From contig NZ_CP149822.1 of the NCBI RefSeq assembly GCF_038396755.1, positions 4,060,001-4,124,000 of the forward strand: DNA of 64,000 nucleotides, in the 5' to 3' direction. The position numbers and the translations under genes were made by a program. This document shows positions 1 to 9,819 of the stretch, in pieces (position 1 is the first letter of the stretch; each line of letters starts with the position of its first letter). Below the pieces are notes generated by a model. That model saw only the letters and a program-made list of their open reading frames with translations. It was not told the DNA's origin and made no database searches. The stretch is from Chitinophaga pollutisoli (lineage in GTDB: Bacteria > Bacteroidota > Bacteroidia > Chitinophagales > Chitinophagaceae).

Positions 1-378
<378 letters not shown>

Positions 379-507
379 TTTTATTATGCTCTTTCTCTGA
401 AAAGAGCGTGTTTTACAACTTCCCGATATGTAAATTTATTAGTAGTAAGATACTAGGATCACCGTTCGAATCATCGAAAGATAAAACGAACAGCATCCAT
501 CTAAGAT

Positions 508-620
<113 letters not shown>

Positions 621-628
621 TTTATTGA

Positions 629-664
629 AAAAAGGTTCAGGAGAAATCCTGGACCTTTTTTTAT
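629..664 (+). terminator. Intrinsic terminator of the rRNA operon
   Basis: Inverted repeat with an arm of about 11 bp (AGGTTCAGGA / TCCTGGACCT), a GAAA tetraloop and a T run. It lies 9 bases after the 5S gene. Confidence 0.93.
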
Positions 665-1289
665 TTGTACCTGCTACATTTCAATTTTAAACACATCAAA
701 TTTACCGTGCCTTACCGATATGCGGGTATGATGCGAATTACTTCCCAATGGATTCAATTATTAATTTGAGCGAATTGCTTCATGCGCGAACTAAATCGTA
801 GAAACCGAATCTGTTTATAGACACTAACTTTCGCTGCAAGGTTTTTTACTTCTACAATTTTATATTAGCAAATTGCGCCCTCTTTTTGCCCCGACATCGA
901 GTAATTTCACTTTCCACCAGCAACCTTCCACAATACAAAACGCCCCCCACTTTTAATTACTTCGGAATGAATTCGGGCCCTATTTTGGTCGAGCGCAGCA
1001 ATACTGTTCATTTGTGCTAAATGGCAATTAGTTGAGTCCCCTCATGGTATTATTAATTCACAATACACTCATTAACAGCAAGCTACATCGTTGAGTAAAT
1101 TAGCACTGCATAACCCCAAATCTTGCGGAAGGCATGTTAATACATTTGCATGAATTATCCCTGAGGCAAATAGCAGTTGTACACTTGTTCCGGAATCAAT
1201 CTGCTTTTTCCAAGCCATTAATTGGCTCTTTAACCTACTTCCGCCTACTTCCGTAGAAATTCCATAATCCTTTCATCAGGAAATATTTT
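665..1289. other. Gene-free, low-GC stretch
   Basis: About 625 bases with no open frame of useful length on either strand and visibly lower GC than the genes around it. I found no tRNA, no rho-independent terminator besides the rRNA one and no clear gene remnant. The only small structure is a perfect tandem repeat of CCTACTTCCG at 1234-1253. Confidence 0.6.
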
Positions 1290-1312
1290 ACTACGCAAAT
1301 ACAATGCGTAGT
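1290..1312. promoter_or_regulatory. Operator-like inverted repeat upstream of the SDR gene
   Basis: A perfect dyad ACTACGCA - 7 nt - TGCGTAGT, 39 bases before the SDR start at 1352. The perfect arms and the place in front of a single oxidoreductase gene suggest a dimeric repressor site (TetR, HxlR or MarR type). The regulator is not in the window, so the function is inferred. Confidence 0.45.
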
Positions 1313-1351
1313 GAATGCGGAAATTCATCTTCCCAACAAACCTGGATATGT

Positions 1352-2307
1352 ATGAAACCGCTGAAAAATAAAGTTATGCTTGTGGCAGGCGCCACAAGAG
1401 GAGCCGGAAGGGGCATTGCCGCTATGCTGGGCGAAGCCGGCGCCACCGTATACTGTACCGGCCGTAGTGTGAGAGGAGCACTGGCCTCGGGCCCCCAGCG
1501 CCCGGAAACCATCGAGGAAACGGCCGAAATCGTTACGCAATTGGGTGGTGCAGGAATCCCCGTGCAGACAGACCATAGCAAAGAAGCCGACGTAATCGCC
1601 CTGATGGACCGGATCCGCGCAGACCATGGTCATCTCGACGTACTCGTGAACGACGTATGGGGCGGCGACGCCCTCATGCAATGGGGCCAGCCTTTCTGGG
1701 AAAACGATCTATCAAAGGGATTCCAGATGATGCGCCAGGCCATCGATACCCACATTATCACCGCGAAGTATGCGGTCCCCCTGATGCTTCCAAAAAACAA
1801 GGACTTATCGTCGAAATCACCGACGGAGATGGCTATTTCTACCGCGGACAGCTCTTCTACGATCTGGTCAAAACAACAATCATTCGCCTGGCATACAATA
1901 TGGCGCAGGATCTGGAGCCCCACAACATCGGCGCCCTCGCCGTCACCCCCGGTTTCCTCCGCTCAGAAGCCATGCTCGAGCACTTCGGTGTCACCGAGAA
2001 CAACTGGAAAGACGGCACCGCCGTCGATCCTAACTTTATCGCCTCGGAAACACCCTGGTTTGTTGGCCGCGCCGTTGCCGCCCTCGCCGCCGATCCTAAC
2101 GTTTTCGAAAAAAGAGGTAAAGTCTTCAGTTCCTGGAACCTCTCCGATGAATATGGATTTACCGACCAAAACGGTGCCCGCCCGCATTGGGGCAACTACG
2201 TCAAAACAACCATCCCGGAATATATGCACAAACCGCTCGATGACGAATTCTATAGCTACTGGAAATTGATTTCAGGCAAAAAGATCGGCGCGGACGCATG
2301 GGGTTGA
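1352..2307 (+). pseudogene. SDR family oxidoreductase, interrupted by a -1 frameshift
   Basis: Short-chain dehydrogenase/reductase; restored length 318 aa. The N-terminal Rossmann motif is GATRGAGRGIA (about residues 11-21), followed by a variant LVNDVWGG strand. After the break the catalytic YDLVK (YxxxK, about residue 170) and a normal C-terminus (to 2307) are present in the next frame. The break is in the A run 1792-1797: one more A would join ...PLMLPKK with QGLIVEITDGDG. As written, the first frame runs on to 2269 with unrelated sequence. The ATG at 1352 is preferred over the upstream in-frame start at 1304, because the fold begins right after it. The frame at the break reads CCA AAA AAC, a canonical A-AAA-AAC slippery heptamer, so some full-length protein could still be made. 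A sequencing error is more likely. Substrate unknown. Confidence 0.8.
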
Positions 2308-2510
2308 CTTACACGGTAGCCCGCTATCATAGCTAATTTGAATCGCCGCGGAGGAGAATGTACATCGACTGACAGATCAAAGAGCGGCGATACCGATGGC
2401 ATATTTGTACCGTGTACAATACAGTCCCGTCGCGGATCGTAGCCAACAAAGCGAGGGCCGCCACAACGGTCGTGTATCCACAACCATTCAACCATCAAAC
2501 AATAGAAATC

Positions 2511-2541
2511 AAAAAGGCGCCGGAAGTTCGGCGCCTTTTAC
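2511..2541 (-). terminator. Terminator after hisS
   Basis: Inverted repeat AAAAGGCGCCG / CGGCGCCTTTT, giving a T run in the minus direction 24 bases after the hisS stop. It could also stop transcription from the SDR side. Confidence 0.8.
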
Positions 2542-2564
2542 AAGATCTTGCGGGCTTGCCACTA

Positions 2565-3908
2565 TTAAAAAACAAAAGCTTCCAGCTCTTCAATGCTAAG
2601 CTGGTGGCGCTGTTTACCCGTCATATTTTTGAGGAACACCGTGCCCGGGGCATTGTCTTCCACATATCCGATATACGGCACGCCGCGCTTTTCGGCGTAT
2701 TTATATTGTTTGTCCTGTTTCACATCGTCAGGGTAAATCTCTGCATTGACGCCCCGCTGCCGCAACCGCGTTACGTAGCCATACACTTCCGCCAGCTTTT
2801 CCGCTCCGGGATGGAGGAAAATAACTTGGGTACCCTGTTGCGCGGTTTCCGGGAACAATTGAAGTTCCTCTAGCACGTCGTAAATGCGATCTACGCCGAA
2901 GGAAATGCCAACGCCGGAAATACCTGGGAGCCCGAAGAGGCCTGTCAGATCGTCGTAGCGGCCGCCGCCGCCGATGCTGCCCATTTTCACCGTATCCGGG
3001 GCTTTTACCTCCACGATCATCCCGGTGTAGTAATTGAGACCCCGTGCCAGCGTCAGGTCAATTTCCGGCGGCGAACTGAATTGCGTAAGCCCGCTGCCCA
3101 GGATGAAACGCAATTCTTCCACACCTTTCAAACCCGTAGGCGAACCGGCGAAAACCTCCGCCAGGCGATCAAGCTTTTCGTCGTTACTGCCCCGTAACGC
3201 GATAAAGGCCATCACTTGCTCCACCTCGTGCGCCAGAAGCCCGCGGCCGGTTAGTTCGTCGCGGACGCCGGAGTCGCCGATTTTGTCAAGCTTGTCGATC
3301 GCGATGGTGATATCGAGCATGAGGTCGGGTCGCCCCACCAGCTCCGCGAGCCCGGTGAGCACCTTGCGGTTGTTGACTTTCATTTGGTAGCCGCCGAGGC
3401 CCAGGGAACTAAAAACGGTATCGTAAATCGACAACAGGTCGATTTCGTTCAGGAGGGAATTACTGCCCACCACGTCGGCATCGCACTGGTAGAACTCGCG
3501 GTAGCGCCCGCGCTGGGGCTTGTCGCCGCGCCATACCGGCTGCATCTGGTAACGTTTGAACGGTAGCTGCAGCTTGCCCTGGTTCATGACTACATACCGT
3601 GCGAAAGGTATGGTGAGGTCGTATTTGAGGGATTTTTCGCACAGCAGAATTCCCAGTTCACGGCTGTCTTTCGCCATTTGCGCCTGTCCGAGGATATCGC
3701 CGTTGTTGAGGATCTTGAAGATCAGTTTGTCGCCTTCCTCGCCATATTTGCCGAGCAGGGTGGAAGTGTTTTCCATAGCGGGTGTTTCCAGGGGCTGGAA
3801 GCCGAACCGCTCAAATGTCTGCCGGATGGTGGCGAAGATGTAGTTGCGCTTGCGGACCACGTCCGGCCCGAAGTCGCGTGTCCCTTGGGGGATGCTGAGT
3901 TTTGCCAT
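2565..3908 (-). CDS. hisS: Histidine--tRNA ligase
   Basis: Class II aminoacyl-tRNA synthetase that charges tRNA-His in the cytoplasm; 447 aa, normal for the family. Visible are the N-terminal PQGTRDF, the ATP-site TIPFARY (about 99-105), motif 2 (PVWRGDKPQRGRYREF, about 124-140), the GGGRYD histidine-site loop and motif 3 GVGISFGVDR, then a C-terminal anticodon-binding domain. ATG at 3908 is chosen over an in-frame TTG at 3923, since homologues begin right before the KLSIPQGTRDF segment. It lies 30 bases after the tyrosine phosphatase gene on the same strand and is probably transcribed with it. Confidence 0.96.
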   Translation of the reverse strand: MAKLSIPQGTRDFGPDVVRKRNYIFATIRQTFERFGFQPLETPAMENTSTLLGKYGEEGDKLIFKILNNGDILGQAQMAKDSRELGILLCEKSLKYDLTIPFARYVVMNQGKLQLPFKRYQMQPVWRGDKPQRGRYREFYQCDADVVGSNSLLNEIDLLSIYDTVFSSLGLGGYQMKVNNRKVLTGLAELVGRPDLMLDITIAIDKLDKIGDSGVRDELTGRGLLAHEVEQVMAFIALRGSNDEKLDRLAEVFAGSPTGLKGVEELRFILGSGLTQFSSPPEIDLTLARGLNYYTGMIVEVKAPDTVKMGSIGGGGRYDDLTGLFGLPGISGVGISFGVDRIYDVLEELQLFPETAQQGTQVIFLHPGAEKLAEVYGYVTRLRQRGVNAEIYPDDVKQDKQYKYAEKRGVPYIGYVEDNAPGTVFLKNMTGKQRHQLSIEELEAFVF

Positions 3909-3938
3909 GCTATTTCGCGTCAAGAATGTTAGAAAAGT

Positions 3939-4372
3939 TTAACCGAGGCGGACGATCCGCTCGCAGGCGTCGTGGATAAGCCGGTACACAGGCTCGAAAA
4001 GGGCGTCGTCGTACCAGGGATCAGGTACCGGCTGCTGGTCTTCCAGCAACAATTGTACCTTTTGCCGGTCGGCCTCGGAGCGCGCTTTGCGGAGAACGTC
4101 ACGGTAATTGTCGAGGTCCATGACGAAGATCCGGTCGAACCGGTCAAAATCTTCCGTGGTGAACTGCCGGCCTCGGAGCCCGGAGATGTCAACCCCATTT
4201 TTTTCGCCACCGCTACCGAGCGCCGGTCGGGCGGGTGACCCACATGCCAGTCGCCGGTTCCAGCCGAATCGATTTCCCAATCCAGGCCGTTTTGGCCCGA
4301 CAGGTGGCGGAGGATGCCTTCGGCAAGGGGAGACCGGCAAATGTTGCCGAGGCAGACCATCAGTATTTTCAT
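3939..4372 (-). pseudogene. Low-molecular-weight protein tyrosine phosphatase, frameshifted
   Basis: Cytoplasmic LMW-PTP of 144 aa once repaired. The active-site P-loop CLGNICRS (residues 7-14, Cys7 nucleophile and Arg13) lies at the start in one frame. The general-acid loop PDPWYDD near the C-terminus lies in the next frame. The break is in the T run 4198-4204 (A7 on the coding strand): one more base joins VAVAKK with NGVDISGLRG. As written, the first frame ends at 3929 with a scrambled tail from about residue 59 and has lost the general acid, so the product would be inactive. It is the first gene before hisS. A homopolymer deletion error is the likeliest cause. Confidence 0.85.
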
Positions 4373-4660
4373 GTAAATAAGCTTGACCGGTATCGTTTGG
4401 TAATCAATGATTTCTATGGAATCATCCCTTCGCGGCGACCCGGTTTTTCAGACCGCAAACCTACCGAATTTTCAGGGAAACCGCTAACGCATTTTGAAGG
4501 GATTGCATATGTTAAAACTTTGGTGTATTATGGAATTTGAAAGGATCGGCATCATCCTTTTGAAAGCTTTTGAAACAGCCCGAAAAATTTTTAACAATCG
4601 AATAAAAGTTTGATGCGGTAGAAAAAAGCAATTTTTTTGTATACTTGTAATTTGCCACCA

Positions 4661-4894
4661 ATGCGACAGGAGAACGACAATACAAAACAACGGATGAACG
4701 TGCAATACCGCCCGGTGGGCGAACTGATCAGGGGAGTATTATTTATTCTTTTCGGATTGTATGCACTGTTCTCGGAGAAATTAGGAATGGGAAAACTGAA
4801 CTTGTCAGAGACATGGCTGTACATATTGGCCGGCGCGTTAGGTGTTTATGGATTATTTCGTGTCTACAGGGGTATCAAACAATTATTCTTTTAA
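4661..4894 (+). CDS. Small two-helix membrane protein, function unknown
   Basis: 77 aa (66 aa if the ATG at 4694 is used). Two hydrophobic segments (GVLFILFGLYALF and WLYILAGALGVYGLFRVY) are joined by a short polar loop, so it is probably an inner-membrane hairpin. An AGGAGA at 4667 is too far from 4694 to decide the start. It is read with the following substrate-binding lipoprotein (22-base gap). I do not recognise a characterised family. Confidence 0.65.
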   Translation: MRQENDNTKQRMNVQYRPVGELIRGVLFILFGLYALFSEKLGMGKLNLSETWLYILAGALGVYGLFRVYRGIKQLFF

Positions 4895-4916
4895 CCAAGT
4901 ATCACCCACAGTGCGT

Positions 4917-5843
4917 ATGTTTTTAAAAGCTAAAAACTGGATGGGCATGGCATTGGCGACGGCTTCCGTTTCCATGCTGGCCGTAGGTTGCGGAGGCGCA
5001 GACAATTCCGGGAAAGGTGAACTGGACACCCCCACGAAAGGAGAAATCCATATCTCGGTTGATAAAACCTATCAGCCGCTGATGGAGTCCGAAATCAGGG
5101 TGTTCGAGTCGCAGTACCCGAAAGCGAAGATCATCGCCCATTACAAACCCGAAGCGGAATGCTTCAAGGATTTGTTTAACGATAGTGCGCGGCTCATAAT
5201 TGTGACCCGCGACCTGAAGGAAAACGAACTGGAATATTTCAAGAAAGAAAAGATGCGTCCGCAAAGCGCCAAGCTCGCTACAGACGCCATCGCCCTGATC
5301 GTGAACCATAAAAACGCCGATTCCATCCTTACGATGGACCAGGTGCGGGAAATCATGAACGGCAAAGCGCAGAAGAAATGGAACATCGTTTTCGATGACC
5401 AGAACTCCAGCACCGTTCGTTATATCCTCGACTCCATCAACAAGGGACAACCGCTACCGCCCAATACCATGGCGGCAAAGTCCAACGAGGAAGTGCTGTC
5501 GCATGTGGAGAAGGATGTGAACGCTGTCGGCGTTATCGGTGTAAACTGGATCTCCGACACCAATGATTCCACCGCGATCGAATTCAGCAGCCGCGTTACT
5601 ACGGTGAAGCTGCGCGGAGACGGATATACGGATTTCGTGAAACCGTATCAATACTATATCGGAACCAAATCTTACCCGCTCACCCGGGGGATGTTCTATA
5701 TTTTGAAGGAACCGCGTCAGGGGCTGGGCTCCGGTTTCGTGACATTTTTATCATCCCAGCCAGGCCAACTTGTGATAGGTAAGTTTAAATTATTCCCTGC
5801 CCGTTTAAATATCGTGTTCCGGGAAGCCACTTTATCGGAGTAG
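4917..5843 (+). CDS. Phosphate-binding-like (PstS type) substrate-binding lipoprotein
   Basis: 308 aa. An N-terminal signal with lipobox (SMLAVGCGG, Cys near residue 24) predicts a lipoprotein. The body looks like the periplasmic-binding superfamily of PstS: start strand GEIHISVDKTYQPLMESEI, repeated T/S-rich turns, a NSSTVRYILDSI segment and a GSGFVTFLSS C-terminal block. No pstCAB transporter lies nearby; the partners are a small membrane protein and TPR proteins. In Bacteroidota such genes often travel with TonB-ExbB-ExbD energy-transfer genes, which are absent here, so the ligand is uncertain. ATG 4917 is chosen because the signal peptide starts there; an earlier start at 4842 would overlap the previous gene. 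Confidence 0.75.
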   Translation: MFLKAKNWMGMALATASVSMLAVGCGGADNSGKGELDTPTKGEIHISVDKTYQPLMESEIRVFESQYPKAKIIAHYKPEAECFKDLFNDSARLIIVTRDLKENELEYFKKEKMRPQSAKLATDAIALIVNHKNADSILTMDQVREIMNGKAQKKWNIVFDDQNSSTVRYILDSINKGQPLPPNTMAAKSNEEVLSHVEKDVNAVGVIGVNWISDTNDSTAIEFSSRVTTVKLRGDGYTDFVKPYQYYIGTKSYPLTRGMFYILKEPRQGLGSGFVTFLSSQPGQLVIGKFKLFPARLNIVFREATLSE

Positions 5844-5901
5844 CCATCCAATTAGAAGCTAAAAACTAAATACTGATAACACAACTAAAACCGGATTGCT
5901 C

Positions 5902-7620
5902 ATGAACAGAAGGAAAAGTTTATTTGTAGCCATGCTCTGCATAGCCAACGGAGCTATGGCACAAACAGTGGAAGATGGTTTGAAGGATTTGTACTACGGA
6001 AAGTATCAAACTGCCAAGCAAAACCTCGAAAAAGCCATCACCGCGAAACCTACGGATGACCGCGCTTATTACTACCTCGGCATCGCCGAGTTAGGCCTGG
6101 AGAATAAAGACGCAGCCGCAGCCGCCTTCACCAAAGGCCTCACCGCCGTTCCCAATTCCCCGTTGCTCATGGTAGGACAGGGGCGTATCGATCTCCTGAA
6201 CGGCAAAACTGCCGAAGCCAAGCAAAAATTCGAAGCTGCCAGCACCGCCACCGAAGGTCGTGACGGCGACGTAGCCCGTGCCATCGCCGATGCCAACACC
6301 GAAGTGAAAGGTGGCGACCGCGGTTACGCGCTCACCATCATGGAGAAACTCCTCAACAACGAAGGACGTAAGAAAAAACAAATGTATACGGCGACCGCAG
6401 CCGATTACATCGAACTGGGCGACGCTTACCGTTTCCTGGGCGGTGAAAACGGCGGCAAAGCGATCACTACTTACGAAAAAGCACTCGAGGTAGACGCCAA
6501 CAACGCCGAAGCCGTGATGAAACAAGGCCTGGTAAACTATAACGCCCGCCTGCTCCAGCAAGCCGTGGCAGATTGGGCCAAAGCCACCAACATGGACGCG
6601 AACTACGCACCTGCGTATTTCGAACTGTACCAGTTCTACATTACCCAGCGCAAGGAACAATTCTCCCTCCCCCATGCCGCGCAATACCTGCAGAAGTATG
6701 TGGAAGTAAGTGATCCTTCCGACAAGGCGAAGAACGAATACTACCTGGCGGCCATCAACTTCTACCAAAAAGATTATGACGGTGCCATCGCGAAAGCGAA
6801 AGCCCTGCTGCCCACGGCAAACGAAGTTTACAAAGGTAAACTCACCTTGCTGGCTGCCGATGCCCACCTGCAGAAAGGCGACTCCCTTTCCGCAAAAGCA
6901 CTCATGGACGAGCGCGTGAAATCCGTTCCGGCAGATCAGCTGCAGGCGAACGATTACAAACTGCTCAGCGCCATTTACACCAAACTGAAAAATTCCGATT
7001 CCGCCACGCAGGCCGGATACCAGGAAACCGCCGGTTTGTACCTGGAGAAATTCGCTGAAACCGATACTACCACCGACGCGGAGAAATTCCGCAACGTGGC
7101 CGACGCATACAAAGAAATGCGTAACTACGGTAAAGCCGCTACCTGGTACGGCAAAGCACTGGAAGTAAAAGACAACCCCGGCGCTATGACCGACCACTTC
7201 TACAAAGCATTCTATGAGTACTACGCTGCCCAATACGGTGCATCCGACTCCTCCTGGACCAGCTTCACCGAGAAGTATCCCACCCAGCCCACTGCGTTCT
7301 ACTGGAAAGGCATGGCTAACTTCGCCCTCGACCAGCAGGCCAAGGAAGGCCGCGGTAAAGAGGCCTTCGAGAAATACATCTCAATGGTGAAGCCCGAAGA
7401 CGAAGCCCGCAACAAGCGCTTCCTCCTCAACGCTTACACCTACCTGATGCTGTATCACTACAATAAGGAAGATCAGGCCGCCATGCAGCCCTGGATGGAT
7501 AAGCTGGTAGCGATCGACCCGAACAATGATACCGTGCGCCAGGTGAAGGAATTCCTCGAATCCTCCAACAAAGCCGCAGGCAGCTCCGCGAAAGCAGCCA
7601 CCGCCAACGGTTCTAAATAA
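5902..7620 (+). CDS. Secreted tetratricopeptide-repeat protein (first of a tandem pair)
   Basis: 572 aa. A signal peptide (hydrophobic core, then NGAMAQ) precedes repeated 34-residue helix pairs with TPR signatures, for example RAYYYLGIAELGLENKDAAA and a second block at about 170-230. It is likely a periplasmic or outer-membrane-associated scaffold. The gene downstream at 7861 is a clear paralogue over the full length (shared LYYGKY, PTDDRAYYYLGIAELG, DLLNG, AIADANTEVKGGD, LGGENGGKAI). ATG 5902 is preferred to the TTG six bases earlier. It follows the binding protein by 58 bases and ends at a terminator. Confidence 0.8.
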   Translation: MNRRKSLFVAMLCIANGAMAQTVEDGLKDLYYGKYQTAKQNLEKAITAKPTDDRAYYYLGIAELGLENKDAAAAAFTKGLTAVPNSPLLMVGQGRIDLLNGKTAEAKQKFEAASTATEGRDGDVARAIADANTEVKGGDRGYALTIMEKLLNNEGRKKKQMYTATAADYIELGDAYRFLGGENGGKAITTYEKALEVDANNAEAVMKQGLVNYNARLLQQAVADWAKATNMDANYAPAYFELYQFYITQRKEQFSLPHAAQYLQKYVEVSDPSDKAKNEYYLAAINFYQKDYDGAIAKAKALLPTANEVYKGKLTLLAADAHLQKGDSLSAKALMDERVKSVPADQLQANDYKLLSAIYTKLKNSDSATQAGYQETAGLYLEKFAETDTTTDAEKFRNVADAYKEMRNYGKAATWYGKALEVKDNPGAMTDHFYKAFYEYYAAQYGASDSSWTSFTEKYPTQPTAFYWKGMANFALDQQAKEGRGKEAFEKYISMVKPEDEARNKRFLLNAYTYLMLYHYNKEDQAAMQPWMDKLVAIDPNNDTVRQVKEFLESSNKAAGSSAKAATANGSK

Positions 7621-7646
7621 TTCCAGGTTTTAATCCAGGATTACCG

Positions 7647-7675
7647 GCAGCGCCCACACGGGCGCTGCTTTTTTT
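7647..7675 (+). terminator. Intrinsic terminator after the first TPR gene
   Basis: Perfect 9-bp stem GCAGCGCCC / GGGCGCTGC with ACAC loop and seven T. It suggests the second TPR gene has its own promoter. Confidence 0.9.
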
Positions 7676-7860
7676 ATGCCCCTTTTTAACGTTTCCTCCA
7701 TTGTTTTTACCGGAATATTTAAGTAAATTCAGAGGCGGAGCCTGCCTGTATCGTGGCCGCAGCCACCATTCTGGCATGTTTTTTTATTACTAGAACCCAT
7801 ACCGCAGTCGAACCAATTGGCCCCGGTAATGTTTAGTTAACGGTTTAAAACAATTTTAAC

Positions 7861-9573
7861 ATGAAGAAGCATATCAGTACCGTGGTTGCCCTCTTCCTCC
7901 TCGCAGGCGGGGCAATGGCGCAAACGATAGATGACGGGCTCAAAAACCTTTATTACGGAAAATACGCTACCGCCAAATCCGATTTCGAGAAGGTGGTGGC
8001 TGCCAAACCCACGGATGATCGGGCGTATTATTACCTCGGCATCGCGGAACTTGGAACGGAGAATAAAGATGGTGCCGCCGCTGCCTTCCAGAAAGGCCTG
8101 CAGGCCGTGCCCAACTCGCCCCTCCTCACCGCCGGCCTCGGCCGTATCGACCTCCTTAATGGCAACGCCGCCGCAGCCCGCCAGAAGTTCGATGCCGCCC
8201 TCGCCGCTACGGCTAAAAATAAGAATGGAGACGTATCCCGCGCCATCGCGGACGCCAATACGGAAGTTAAAGGGGGCGACAAAGCCTTTGCCCTCACCGT
8301 CATGGAAACGCTCCTGGCCGGCAACGACGGCCGGAAGGGATATAAACCCGTCGCCGCCGATTATATCGAGCTGGGCGACGTATACCGCTACCTCGGCGGC
8401 GAAAACGGCGGTAAAGCCATCGAAGCCTATGAAAAGGCCCTGGAGCTGGAGGATAAGAATGCTGAAGCCATCCTGAAACGCGGCCAGGTGAATTATAATG
8501 CTAAACTCCTGGAGCAGGCCGTGGCCGACTGGGCGCAAGCCACCACGCTGGACCCGAATTATGCCCCGGCTTTCTACGAACTGTACCAGTTCTACTACAC
8601 TCCGAAGCCCCGGCAGTTCTCGCTGCCCAAAGCAAAGGAGAATCTGCAGAAGTACCTGGCACTCTCCGACCAGGCCGATAAAACCCGGAACGAGTATTAT
8701 CTCGCCTCCATCATGTTCCTCGACCGCGATTATGCAGGCGCCATTTCCAAAGCCCAGGCCATCATCCCCCAGGCTAACGACGCTTACAAAATCAAGCTGG
8801 AACGCCTGATCGCCGATGCGTACCTCCAAAAAGGCGATTCCCTCGGCGCCCGCAAGCAATTCGACGAATATTCCGCGCGCCTGGGCGAAAGCAAGCTGGA
8901 GCCCATCGACTACAAGCTCGGCAGCGAAATCTACAGCCGTATCAAACTGGGCGATTCCACTCAGCAGGCGGCCATCGACCAGCAATCGCTCAATTTCCTG
9001 GAGAAATACGCTACTTCTGACACCGCGAAGGACCTGGACCGCTACGAAAGCGTGGCCAAAGCCTTCCAGCAAGCGCGGGTATTCGATAAAGCGGGGGAGT
9101 GGTACCAGAAATTCGCAGACCTGAAGGTGGAAAAAGGGGAAAAACCCTCCGCTCTCGACCTCTTTAACATTGGCCAGCAATACTATTACGCCTCCAACGG
9201 CGGTACCGATACCGTAATGTTGGGCAAATCTTCCGCTGCTTTCGGGCAACTGACCGCCGCTTACCCGGATCTGACCACCGGTCACTTCTGGCAGGGGATG
9301 GCGGCCGCGGCCCGCGACGTGGAAGCCAAAACCGGCGTTGCACAGCCGTTCTTCGATAAATATCTCGCGCTGGCTGAAACCGATCCCGCCAAAAACAAAG
9401 CCGGCCTCATCAAAGCGTACACATACCTGATGGTATATTACTACAACAAGGACGACAAGGCCAACATGCAGAAGTTCATGGATAAACTCACCCCGCTGGA
9501 CCCTGAGAGCGAGCCCGTGAAACAGATCAAGGATATCATGAGCAAGCCCCAGCAAAGAGGCGGCGGCAGGTAA
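7861..9573 (+). CDS. Secreted tetratricopeptide-repeat protein (second of a tandem pair)
   Basis: 570 aa, a paralogue of the protein encoded at 5902-7620, with the same signal peptide layout (GGAMAQ) and the same order of TPR blocks. The C-terminus differs (short QQRGGGR tail instead of an Ala/Ser-rich one). Flanked by terminators on both sides, it forms a single-gene unit. Function unknown beyond a TPR scaffold outside the cytoplasm. A long minus-strand frame lies across this gene (7837-9606); it is a codon-bias shadow. Confidence 0.8.
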   Translation: MKKHISTVVALFLLAGGAMAQTIDDGLKNLYYGKYATAKSDFEKVVAAKPTDDRAYYYLGIAELGTENKDGAAAAFQKGLQAVPNSPLLTAGLGRIDLLNGNAAAARQKFDAALAATAKNKNGDVSRAIADANTEVKGGDKAFALTVMETLLAGNDGRKGYKPVAADYIELGDVYRYLGGENGGKAIEAYEKALELEDKNAEAILKRGQVNYNAKLLEQAVADWAQATTLDPNYAPAFYELYQFYYTPKPRQFSLPKAKENLQKYLALSDQADKTRNEYYLASIMFLDRDYAGAISKAQAIIPQANDAYKIKLERLIADAYLQKGDSLGARKQFDEYSARLGESKLEPIDYKLGSEIYSRIKLGDSTQQAAIDQQSLNFLEKYATSDTAKDLDRYESVAKAFQQARVFDKAGEWYQKFADLKVEKGEKPSALDLFNIGQQYYYASNGGTDTVMLGKSSAAFGQLTAAYPDLTTGHFWQGMAAAARDVEAKTGVAQPFFDKYLALAETDPAKNKAGLIKAYTYLMVYYYNKDDKANMQKFMDKLTPLDPESEPVKQIKDIMSKPQQRGGGR

Positions 9574-9604
9574 TAAATATTTAAATTTCAAGGATTTGAA
9601 ATAC

Positions 9605-9635
9605 ACGGCCCGGGAACGTCCCCGGGCCGTTTTTG
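9605..9635 (+). terminator. Intrinsic terminator after the second TPR gene
   Basis: Stem ACGGCCCGGG / CCCGGGCCGT followed by five T. Confidence 0.88.
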
Positions 9636-9760
9636 TGCTATGCGCTTAGTCTCAATCGATTACACAAACGGGTGAGGGATTTGGGAAACTGCGGAAACCA
9701 ACATCACATATTTTATTATATTACATATACAAAAAAAGATTAGATTTTCGGGATTGTCGA

Positions 9761-9791
9761 TTTGAATTATAGTTTAGTTGCAGTATTTTTG
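9761..9791 (+). promoter_or_regulatory. Promoter of the nuo operon
   Basis: Exact Bacteroidota consensus: TTTG at 9761-9764, 19 bases, TATTTTTG at 9784-9791. Transcription should begin near 9798, about 20 bases before the nuoA ATG. Confidence 0.85.
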
Positions 9792-9819
9792 CGCTTTCAG
9801 ACAATATATTGGGAAGCTT

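Noticed and set aside
4195..4210. Programmed -1 frameshifting in the tyrosine phosphatase gene
   Set aside because: The frame gives G-AAA-AAA, so the P-site tRNA would mispair after slipping; a lost A in an A8 run is simpler.
7837..9606. 589-codon open frame antisense to the second TPR gene
   Set aside because: It mirrors the codon bias of the sense gene, has a low-complexity hydrophobic and Gly/Val-rich product and no family motif; the sense frame has a signal peptide and TPRs.
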